DNA from: Thermoflexales bacterium
GTDB lineage: Bacteria > Chloroflexota > Anaerolineae > B4-G1 > SLSP01
Assembly: GCA_007130345.1 (NCBI GenBank)
Contig: SLSP01000532.1
Span: 1-9,666 of the forward strand
Length of the DNA: 9,666 bases
Direction: 5' to 3'
Shown here piece after piece: positions 1-5,223 of the stretch (its first letter is position 1; each line of letters opens with the position of its first letter). The notes under the pieces were generated by a model. The model saw only the letters and a list, made by a program, of their open reading frames with translations. It did no database searches and was not told where the DNA came from. Position numbers and translations under genes: made by a program.

Positions 1-43
1 ACTGGATAAATTTACGGTACCTCGAGACATTTTCCGCGTAACA

Positions 44-71
44 TTGACAAATGTGCTTCACCTTGTATAAT
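44..71 (+). promoter_or_regulatory. Sigma70-type promoter of the MFS gene
   Basis: The -35 hexamer TTGACA (44-49) and the -10 hexamer TATAAT (66-71) both match the consensus exactly, with a 16-bp spacer. Transcription should start near 78, giving a leader of about 30 nt before the ATG at 107. This is the strongest promoter sequence seen in the window. Confidence 0.85.
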
Positions 72-84
72 TAGCCAGGCTAAT
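70..84. promoter_or_regulatory. Perfect palindrome over -10/start site (candidate operator)
   Basis: ATTAGCC-A-GGCTAAT is a perfect inverted repeat of 7-bp arms around one central base. It shares its first two bases with the -10 hexamer and covers the expected transcription start. A protein bound here would block the promoter, so a repressor operator is the natural reading. No regulator gene is visible in the window, and a role as a short leader hairpin cannot be excluded. Confidence 0.5.
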
Positions 85-106
85 AGTTAGCAAGGGCAAC
101 TAAAGG

Positions 107-1363
107 ATGAAGACCTTACGAGATTATATCGCTAACGTACAGAAATTTTCAAGTCAAGCGCAGCGCTACTTAGTGGTTACAATGCTGCTCGGCATTGGTG
201 GCGGTGTTTTCCAACTGTTCTTCAACTTCTATATTCTCAGCTTGGGCTACGAAGAGGACTTTTTGGGATTGCTGATCAGCGTGCCGTCATTGATGGCTCT
301 GGTGGTCGCACTGTTTGCCGGCTATATCAGCGATTTAATCGGACGCAAGCAGTCGTTTGTCCTGGGCAGCCTGATCTCGACCCTGGCGCAAGGGGGGATG
401 TTACTCTGGCCGACACGCGGCATGTTGTTACTCACCGGTGCCTTGCGTGGCGTGGGCAATAGTATTTTCGGTGTCGCTACAGCCCCCTTTTTGATGGAAC
501 ACAGCACCGAATCGGAGCGCACGCACCTGTTCAGCTTTAGTTCCGGCATTGCGACGATGTCGTCTTTCTTGGGAAATTTTGTAGGCGGCAGCTTACCGCT
601 TTTTTTCAGTGGCGTCTTAGACGTGCGGCCCACATCCAGCACCGCTTACGCCTGGTCGCTGGGCCTCACACTGCTCCTCAATCTTGTGGCGCTCATTCCC
701 TTGCTGCGTTTGCGGGTGGAGGAAAAGACCCTGGCCCAAAATCCCCTAGACCCTTTCCGCACCCTGTGGGAAAGTCGTGGCCCGATGGCGCGCTTGTTAC
801 TGCCGTCCCTGATTATCTCCCTGGGGGCCGGGATGCTCATCCCGTTTATGAACGTCTTCTTCCGCTTCCGCTACCAGTTGCCCGATGACGTCATCGGCAA
901 CCTCTTCGGCTTTGGCTCCCTGGGGATGGGCGCGGCGATATTGCTGGCCCCTGTCTTGGCCGAGCGGTGGGGCAAACCTAAAACGGTCGTGATCACGCAA
1001 GGTCTCTCGATCCCCTTTATGATCGTGTTAGGCTTTATCCCTAGCGTCTTTTTGGCGCAAGTCGCTTTCCTGGCGCGGATGGCGCTCATGAACCTCTCCG
1101 GCCCGGTCTACAACACTATGGTCATGGAAGAGGCCGACGAATCCTCGCGGGGTGTCGCAGCCAGCCTCTATAGCATGATCTGGAGTTCCGGGCGGGCCAT
1201 CAGTCCGGCCATCAGCGGCCCGATACAGAAACTCTACGGTTTCGATCCAGTCTTCATTATCACCATCGTAGCTTATGGGGTCTCGGTTTATATGGTCTAC
1301 CGCTGGTTTGTGCGCGGAAGCAGCGACTCTGTGCGGACATTGCAGCCGGAACCGGTCCCTTGA
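107..1363 (+). CDS. Major facilitator superfamily (MFS) permease
   Basis: This is a 418-residue polytopic inner-membrane protein of usual MFS length, expected to have about 12 membrane helices. The loop between helices 2 and 3 carries an MFS motif-A-like sequence (residues 72-81, GYISDLIGRK), and the equivalent half-repeat loop is near 285-293 (AERWGKPK). A long hydrophilic centre (about 203-227) separates the two six-helix halves. MFS carriers move small solutes or drugs using ion gradients. The substrate cannot be read from sequence; the sparse charge in the helices would fit a drug-efflux or sugar-type carrier equally. The ATG start lies about 30 nt downstream of the predicted start site, with AAGGG (92-96) at a suitable distance, and the first helix begins near residue 20. 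The gene is monocistronic: it has its own promoter, a palindromic candidate operator, and a strong terminator 20 bases after the stop. Confidence 0.9.
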   Translation: MKTLRDYIANVQKFSSQAQRYLVVTMLLGIGGGVFQLFFNFYILSLGYEEDFLGLLISVPSLMALVVALFAGYISDLIGRKQSFVLGSLISTLAQGGMLLWPTRGMLLLTGALRGVGNSIFGVATAPFLMEHSTESERTHLFSFSSGIATMSSFLGNFVGGSLPLFFSGVLDVRPTSSTAYAWSLGLTLLLNLVALIPLLRLRVEEKTLAQNPLDPFRTLWESRGPMARLLLPSLIISLGAGMLIPFMNVFFRFRYQLPDDVIGNLFGFGSLGMGAAILLAPVLAERWGKPKTVVITQGLSIPFMIVLGFIPSVFLAQVAFLARMALMNLSGPVYNTMVMEEADESSRGVAASLYSMIWSSGRAISPAISGPIQKLYGFDPVFIITIVAYGVSVYMVYRWFVRGSSDSVRTLQPEPVP

Positions 1364-1382
1364 TCCCCGTAACGCCAAGTTG

Positions 1383-1414
1383 AGCCGGGCATCCACGCGG
1401 ATGCCCGGCTTTTT
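1383..1414 (+). terminator. Intrinsic terminator of the MFS gene
   Basis: A perfect 12-bp stem (1383-1394 with 1399-1410) closes a four-base loop ACGC and runs directly into a run of five T (1410-1414). It begins 20 bases after the MFS stop codon and is a textbook rho-independent terminator. Confidence 0.93.
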
Positions 1415-1429
1415 CGTGGGGCGATGTCC

Positions 1430-1561
1430 AAAAATCCGATTTTTCCACACGCGACCTGCTACCTATATGAAATTCGTACACGAAAAATCTACATCTCGTA
1501 TCAAGTTGCTAAAAAATCGGATTTTTAGGGGACTTTCTGCGTATATCCAAAATGGGATTTT
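1430..1561. repeat. Three related A/T-rich palindromic sites in the region upstream of the PAC2-family gene
   Basis: AAAAATCCGATTTTT (1430-1444) and its exact reverse complement AAAAATCGGATTTTT (1512-1526) form an inverted pair. A shorter relative, AAAATGGGATTTT, lies at 1549-1561. Centres are near 1437, 1519 and 1555. The middle site can also fold as CTAAAAA/TTTTTAG (1509-1515 with 1522-1528). The region is far more A/T-rich than its surroundings, and the last site ends just before the probable -10 at 1566. Binding sites for a regulator, or bent A-tract DNA, are both possible. Confidence 0.5.
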
Positions 1562-1562
1562 C

Positions 1563-1571
1563 TGTTATGAT
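1563..1571 (+). promoter_or_regulatory. Probable extended -10 promoter of the PAC2-family gene
   Basis: TGT-TATGAT is an extended -10 element (TGn before a 5/6 match to TATAAT). No convincing -35 box is seen at 16-18 bp upstream, as is usual for extended -10 promoters. Transcription from about 1578 would give a leader of about 220 nt containing the whole of repeat copy 1. The candidate promoters of the ECF S gene and of thiI have the same TGnTATGAT form. Confidence 0.5.
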
Positions 1572-1608
1572 AGAGACAGTTAGAGACGCATAGCTAATCG
1601 CTCGACGA

Positions 1609-1753
1609 CTAGTACAGCGCGGCGGAAGTCCCTCCCCAGTTAGCCCTGCTCAGAGCGGATCGTCAGATCCGCGACTACGCGGCGAACCGGGGAACTGACG
1701 TTCCCCTTGGAGCAAATTCAACTGGGGAGTTATTTATGCTGCGCTTTACCAGG
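1609..1753 (+). repeat. Dispersed palindromic two-hairpin element, copy 1
   Basis: The core is bounded by terminal inverted repeats CTCCCCAGTT (1632-1641) and AACTGGGGAG (1720-1729). Weaker similarity runs outward to about 1609 and 1753. Inside are hairpin A, GCGGATC-GTCA-GATCCGC (1655-1671, with outer C-G closing at 1672 if read from 1655), and hairpin B, GGGGAAC-TGAC-GTTCCCC (1689-1706). Their loops GTCA and TGAC are reverse complements, so a loop-loop contact is possible. TGCTC (1647-1651) and GAGCA (1710-1714) can close an inner stem around both hairpins. The reverse complement of 6741-6884 matches nearly the whole element. It occupies the leader of the PAC2-family gene in sense orientation. 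It encodes no protein. A REPIN- or MITE-like repeat or a structured leader RNA are the alternatives. Confidence 0.85.
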
Positions 1754-1754
1754 C

Positions 1755-1825
1755 TGTGGATAACTTGTGGGAAAACGTGCAAAATGGAGGGGTTTCTGTG
1801 GACAACTTGGTAAAACTGTGGAAAA
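1755..1825 (-). other. Cluster of DnaA-box-like nonamers
   Basis: Read on the minus strand, 1755-1763 is TTATCCACA, a perfect DnaA-box consensus, and 1817-1825 is TTTTCCACA, which fits the relaxed TTWTNCACA form. Two more sites in the same orientation, 1766-1774 (TTTCCCACA) and 1797-1805 (TTGTCCACA), each miss by one position. A further TTTTCCACA lies on the plus strand at 1441-1449. The cluster straddles the start of the PAC2-family gene, so codon use (the repeated GTG GAN AAC) may explain part of it. No dnaA, dnaN or other origin-linked gene is present, so origin function is doubtful. Confidence 0.3.
1786..1800 (+). promoter_or_regulatory. Ribosome binding site deciding the PAC2 start
   Basis: GGAGGGG (1786-1792) is separated by five bases from the GTG at 1798. 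This supports a start 14 codons downstream of the longest reading frame, which opens at GTG 1756 with no such site. Confidence 0.75.
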
Positions 1826-2736
1826 AGCCCACCGCATCCGAAATCTATATGCTCGCCGGATGGCGTCAATGGGCCGACGCCGGATTGATCTCATCGGGTC
1901 TGCCGCGATACCTCATCAACAAAACCGAAGCTGAGAAAATCGGCGAAATCCATCCCGAAGGCTTCTACCTCTTCCAGATTCCCGGCACGCACCACCTCTT
2001 CCGCCCCCAGGTGCAGTTGGAAGAAGGGCATCGCAAGGCGTTGACCACCAACGATAACGAATTTTACTATACGGAGAACAACGGGAAGGGACTGGTCATC
2101 TTTTTGGGAGAGGAGCCGCACCTCAACGGCGAACGCTACGCCTCCGCCTTCTTCGACGCGGTGGAAGCTCTCGGCGTGCAGCGCGTAGGCATTGTGGGCG
2201 GCGTCTACGGCGCGATGCCCTACGACAAGGCCCGCGAGGTTTCCTGCGTCTACAGCCTACCCGCGATGCAACAGGAATTTTACCGCTACGCCGCGCGCTT
2301 CTCCGATTACGAGGGGGGCGTCACCATCGGCTCCTACTTGGCGTCACTGGCGGAGGCCCGCAACATCGAGCTATTCGTCTTCTACGCCTTCGTGCCCGCC
2401 TACGACTTCTCTCAGGTTTCGCCGGTGGTCTCGCAAATCAGCATCGAGATCGATTTCCGCGCTTGGTACGAACTGATGCGCCGCTTCAATCACATGTTCG
2501 GAATGGACATTGACCTGAGCGAACTGGAAATCCAGAGTTTGAATCTCACCCAGTCAATGGACGACGAGTTGGCAGAAATCGAAGAACTGGCCGAAGGCAT
2601 CGACCTGGACGAGTACATGGATGCTCTAAACCAGGGCTTCCAGGAGCGTCCCTTCGTCCCGCTAGGCGATATGTGGGAGCGTGGCCTGCGCGACATCTTC
2701 GATGATGCTGATGATGACGCCGACGAAAATGGCTGA
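1798..2736 (+). CDS. PAC2-family (proteasome assembly chaperone-like) protein
   Basis: This 312-residue soluble protein resembles the PAC2/DUF75 family, named for the eukaryotic proteasome assembly chaperone 2; bacterial members are poorly characterised and often lie outside proteasome loci, as here. Typical features are the N-terminal W-x-DAG stretch (about residues 22-29), the strand-rich core with LVIFLGEEPH (about 98-107) and VGIVGGVYGAMPYDKAR (about 129-145), and a C-terminal helical part rich in acidic residues that ends in a run of Asp/Glu. The GTG at 1798 is chosen because GGAGGGG (1786-1792) stands five bases before it. An in-frame GTG at 1756 would add 14 residues but has no ribosome site, and the leading codons look like a duplication of the true N-terminus. 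No proteasome subunit, Mpa/ARC or pup gene is nearby. Function in this organism is unknown; membership of the family is fairly sure. Confidence 0.82.
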   Translation: MDNLVKLWKKPTASEIYMLAGWRQWADAGLISSGLPRYLINKTEAEKIGEIHPEGFYLFQIPGTHHLFRPQVQLEEGHRKALTTNDNEFYYTENNGKGLVIFLGEEPHLNGERYASAFFDAVEALGVQRVGIVGGVYGAMPYDKAREVSCVYSLPAMQQEFYRYAARFSDYEGGVTIGSYLASLAEARNIELFVFYAFVPAYDFSQVSPVVSQISIEIDFRAWYELMRRFNHMFGMDIDLSELEIQSLNLTQSMDDELAEIEELAEGIDLDEYMDALNQGFQERPFVPLGDMWERGLRDIFDDADDDADENG

Positions 2737-2761
2737 ACCCGGTAGACTTGAGGCTGCCCTA

Positions 2762-2807
2762 TGAGCAAGCTCAACGCCCCCGGAGATGGGGGCGTTGAGC
2801 TTGCTCA
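2762..2807. terminator. 20-bp perfect hairpin between convergent genes
   Basis: Bases 2762-2781 pair perfectly with 2788-2807 around the six-base loop GGAGAT. The hairpin lies 25 bases after the PAC2 stop and 31 bases after the stop of the minus-strand gene at 2839, so it can serve both. Neither side has a T-run, so it would be an unusual bidirectional terminator or an mRNA 3'-end protector rather than a canonical intrinsic terminator. Confidence 0.7.
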
Positions 2808-2838
2808 AGGCTGTGGAAACCGCCCCCAGAGACGGCGC

Positions 2839-3210
2839 TCATCCGAGCAACCGCATCAGCAGCGCGATCACGCCCATCACAAACGCCGCGCCCACGATGA
2901 TGGTGATCAGCAGCCGGCCCATCCCCGTCAGGCACGAGAGGCTCTCGCCCACGACTAACTGCTGCTTCCGCCGCGAATCGAGTTGGCGATACCACCGGGC
3001 CAGCGATACCGAACCCGGCCCGCCCATCTTGCCTTCGACCAATTCCCGCGCCGCCTGCTCGACGGTGGGCATCACATTCAGCGCCAGCGCGATGCGCTCG
3101 GCTTCCGCGCGATTCTTCGCCGTGCAGACCTGTGTTTTGCCGCCGGGCTTGCGCTGCATAACCTGCCACCCATCGAGACCGGCAGATACGGTATAGGTTT
3201 CCCCGGCCAT
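2839..3210 (-). CDS. Small hypothetical protein with a C-terminal membrane segment
   Basis: I do not recognise this 123-residue protein. Residues 7-45 (YTVSAGLDGWQVMQRKPGG and on) have a short beta pattern ending in an Ala/Glu-rich helix (AEAERIALALN), like small DUFs in which a GW-x-V strand pair precedes a helix. The middle (about 46-90) is charged and helical. The end (about 97-121) is one hydrophobic segment, LLITIIVGAAFVMGVIALLM, so the protein looks tail-anchored with the bulk in the cytoplasm. ATG at 3210 is chosen because AAGGAGG (3222-3216) is five bases upstream. A GTG two codons earlier overlaps that site and cannot be the start. The reading frame is convincing from the strong ribosome site and its convergence on the 2762-2807 hairpin. 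It lies downstream of the lipid kinase gene on the same strand with a 108-base gap, so cotranscription is possible. Confidence 0.75.
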   Translation of the reverse strand: MAGETYTVSAGLDGWQVMQRKPGGKTQVCTAKNRAEAERIALALNVMPTVEQAARELVEGKMGGPGSVSLARWYRQLDSRRKQQLVVGESLSCLTGMGRLLITIIVGAAFVMGVIALLMRLLG

Positions 3211-3222
3211 ACTCACCTCCTT
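3211..3222 (-). promoter_or_regulatory. Strong Shine-Dalgarno site of the small membrane protein
   Basis: On the minus strand AAGGAGG (3222-3216) is followed by TGAGT and the ATG at 3210. It settles the start, because the upstream in-frame GTG (3216) shares a base with the site. Confidence 0.8.
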
Positions 3223-3258
3223 GTCAGAGCAAGTGCAGCTTGTTCAAAATAGCTCTGA

Positions 3259-3275
3259 GTCCCCGTCTCGGGGAC
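3259..3275. terminator. Short GC-rich hairpin after the lipid kinase gene
   Basis: GTCCCCG (3259-3265) pairs perfectly with CGGGGAC (3269-3275) around a three-base loop. On the minus strand it lies 44 bases past the lipid kinase stop. No T-run follows directly; the first is a TTTT about 10 bases further on. It could be a weak terminator or processing stem before the small membrane-protein gene. Confidence 0.4.
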
Positions 3276-3318
3276 GGTTTCGGGCGAAATAGCTTCAAAA
3301 AGTGTAGGCTTGTGTCGT

Positions 3319-4269
3319 TTACTCGTGCTCTGGCGGATTTCTAAACAGACTGTCCGGGGCTTGCGGTGGCACCAACAGGCGCAGGAAGCCCGGTTCCAAC
3401 GAGATCGCGGTGGGCGTCGTCCCAAAGGGGTCGCCGTCCAGGTGCAACGCCACGTCGGGCGAGGTCTCGACGCGCAGCGTCCGCGCCAGTGCGTAGAGGA
3501 CTTTGGGATCGCGGAGGTGGCGTCCGCCGAAAAAGCTCATCAGATGCCGCAGGATGTAGCTGACGCCTAGCCCCTTGAAGACGAAAATATCCAGCAGGCC
3601 GTCATCCATACAGGCGCGCGGCGCGACGTTGAAGAACGAGGCGTACAGGCGGATGTTGCTGGCGAGTACCATCAACGCCCGCGTGCGGAAGGTGTGCTCC
3701 CCGATGACGATGCTTGAGCGCACGCCCCGGAATTCCGCCGCGACGACGAAGGCCGCCAGGATGTACGGCAGCGCGTGTAACCGCTTGGCGAAGCGCGGAC
3801 GCGGCTCCATCTGCACGGTGATCTCGGCATCCAGCCCCAGACCGGCCCAACAGGCGAAGTAGCGCGCATTGGCGATACCCAAATCCACGCGCTGCACGCG
3901 CCCCTGCACCAGCGCGTCCCCCACATCCTTGATGTAGAAGGCCGCGCCCAGGTTCAATACCGGCATCTGCAACTGATGCGCCAGGATATTGCCCGTCCCC
4001 ACCGGAACCAACCCCAGAGTGACCGGACTGCCCGCCAGCCCATTGACCACTTCATTGATAGTGCCATCGCCGCCAGCCACCAGCACGGCGTGAACGCCAT
4101 CCGCGACGGCCTGGCGCGCGTACCGCGTGGCATCTCCGGCCTGGTGGGTTTCCACGATCTCGGTGGGCCATCCGCGCTGGCCCAGGTAAGTCGCCAGACG
4201 CTTGAGCGCGCGCGTCATATCCCACGGCCCGGCGGTCGGATTATAGATCAAGAGCGTCGCATGGTTCAT
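3319..4269 (-). CDS. YegS/BmrU-type lipid kinase (diacylglycerol kinase catalytic domain)
   Basis: This 316-residue protein has the length and motifs of bacterial YegS/Rv2252/BmrU lipid kinases, which phosphorylate diacylglycerol, phosphatidylglycerol or sphingoid-type lipids with ATP on the cytoplasmic membrane face. The N-terminal LLIYNPTAG (residues 6-14) begins the nucleotide-binding domain. The glycine-rich ATP motif GGDGTINEVVNGL spans 66-78 and GTGN lies at 91-94. The C-terminal beta domain has MDDGLLDIF (221-229) and HLDGDP (276-281), which correspond to the family's DG(L/K)LD and DGE elements. The substrate cannot be deduced. The ATG at 4269 gives a standard N-terminus, though no clear Shine-Dalgarno sequence precedes it. 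It lies 180 bases downstream of the ECF T gene on the same strand, with a hairpin between, so it probably has its own promoter. No defects are seen. Confidence 0.92.
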   Translation of the reverse strand: MNHATLLIYNPTAGPWDMTRALKRLATYLGQRGWPTEIVETHQAGDATRYARQAVADGVHAVLVAGGDGTINEVVNGLAGSPVTLGLVPVGTGNILAHQLQMPVLNLGAAFYIKDVGDALVQGRVQRVDLGIANARYFACWAGLGLDAEITVQMEPRPRFAKRLHALPYILAAFVVAAEFRGVRSSIVIGEHTFRTRALMVLASNIRLYASFFNVAPRACMDDGLLDIFVFKGLGVSYILRHLMSFFGGRHLRDPKVLYALARTLRVETSPDVALHLDGDPFGTTPTAISLEPGFLRLLVPPQAPDSLFRNPPEHE

Positions 4270-4329
4270 CGTATTGGATTCTCGCTCTGCGTGATGCGTA
4301 TAAAAGCGCAGGGTTCATTTGGCATTGGT

Positions 4330-4357
4330 TTTGACGTTTGACGCATGACGCTTGACG
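4330..4357. repeat. Four tandem TGACG-type heptamers
   Basis: TTTGACG, TTTGACG, CATGACG and CTTGACG follow one another without a gap between the lipid kinase and ECF T genes. The unit is seven bases with TGACG constant. This may be a slipped simple repeat or a row of regulator or sigma -35-like sites (TTGACG). Nothing else distinctive is seen in 4270-4403. Confidence 0.6.
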
Positions 4358-4403
4358 AGCCGTTAGCACACGGCAAAATGGTTGCGCAGGTTGCTTTCGA
4401 GAA

Positions 4404-4436
4404 TGACCCGTGCGTACAAAAGTATAGCACGGGTCA
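4404..4436 (-). terminator. Hairpin downstream of the ECF T gene
   Basis: TGACCCGTGC (4404-4413) pairs perfectly with GCACGGGTCA (4427-4436) around a 13-base loop that can itself form a TAC/GTA mini-stem. On the minus strand it starts 14 bases after the ECF T stop and is followed by TTCTCG, a poor T-run. It probably ends or protects the ECF A-T transcript. Confidence 0.6.
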
Positions 4437-4449
4437 ACCCGCTGAACAA

Positions 4450-5223
4450 TCACAGCCGCCCCCACCAGCCCACCACGATGACGCCGCCCGCCAGGGTCAG
4501 CAGCGCCAACACGCCCCAATCCAGCCGCCGCATCCGCAGATCGCGCCAGGTGGTGCGCCGGGAATCCGCTCCCAGGCCCCGCGCCGCCAGCGCCAGCGTC
4601 AGTTGGTCGCTCATCCGCAACGTGTTGACCACCACCGCCACCAGCACCGGCAGATAGCCGCGCAAGCGCCGCCAGAGGTGGCCCTCCGTCACCCACCCCC
4701 GGGCCGCCTGAGCATCCCGCACCGCTAGAAAGAGCGCGTGGATGGTGGGCAAGAAGCGCAAGGTCAGGCTGATGGTGAAACCCCAGTGATAGGGTAGCCC
4801 CAGGCGCACCAGCGCGCGCACCAACGCCGGCGGCGACGTGGTCAGCAGCAGGCCGCCGCTGATGAAGGCGATAGCCAGCGCGCGCAATGCCAGCACCACC
4901 GCCGCGTGGATGCCGCCCCACGTCCATTGTAGCGGCCCCCACGCCACGATAGCGGCCCCATCCGGCGAGAAGAACGGTTGCAGCAGCAGGATGATGATCA
5001 CCAGCAGCGCCATCTGCCGCCAGATCGCGCGCAGCACGCCCCACGAGATGCCCGCCGAGCGCAGCAACAGGTGCATCCCCAGGAGCAGCGCCACCTGCGG
5101 CCCCCATCCCGGCAACGCGAAGGCCGCCAGTACGCCCACCGTCACGCCCCACAGCTTGACCCGGGGATCGAGCTGATGCAGCCACGAGTGCCCCGGCACG
5201 TAGAAATCGCGCACCAGACTCAC
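4450..5223 (-). CDS. ecfT: ECF transporter T component (EcfT, CbiQ-like)
   Basis: This 257-residue integral membrane protein is the coupling subunit of an ECF-type ABC importer: it joins the ATPase pair to the substrate-binding S subunit. The N-terminus (FYVPGHSWLHQLDPRVKL, residues 7-24) is typical of the CbiQ/EcfT family, followed by about five to six hydrophobic segments (near 25-58, 70-83, 105-128 and 236-253). The two Ala-Arg-Gly signatures that dock into the ATPases are present at 174-176 (RDAQAARGWVTEG) and 214-216 (LAARGLGAD), within the long cytoplasmic coupling helices. It starts with GTG, whose last two bases with the next A form the TGA stop of the ATPase gene (GTGA overlap, 5220-5223), so translation must be coupled. 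Length and motifs are complete. The substrate is set by the S subunit, not by this gene. Confidence 0.93.
   Translation of the reverse strand: MSLVRDFYVPGHSWLHQLDPRVKLWGVTVGVLAAFALPGWGPQVALLLGMHLLLRSAGISWGVLRAIWRQMALLVIIILLLQPFFSPDGAAIVAWGPLQWTWGGIHAAVVLALRALAIAFISGGLLLTTSPPALVRALVRLGLPYHWGFTISLTLRFLPTIHALFLAVRDAQAARGWVTEGHLWRRLRGYLPVLVAVVVNTLRMSDQLTLALAARGLGADSRRTTWRDLRMRRLDWGVLALLTLAGGVIVVGWWGRL

Noticed and set aside
1275..1583. Plus-strand frame (102 codons) over the end of the MFS gene and the following gap
   Set aside because: It starts inside the MFS gene, crosses a strong terminator and A/T-rich palindromes, and its translation resembles no family.
1632..1729. Hammerhead-type ribozyme in the three-stem repeat
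   Set aside because: The three-stem shape is suggestive, but the conserved CTGANGA and GAAA core segments are not at the junctions.
2771..3169. Alternative minus-strand frame (132 codons) overlapping the small membrane protein
   Set aside because: The frame at 2839-3210 has a strong Shine-Dalgarno site and a sensible membrane segment, while this one is low-complexity Ala/Gly/Arg and runs into the 2762-2807 hairpin.
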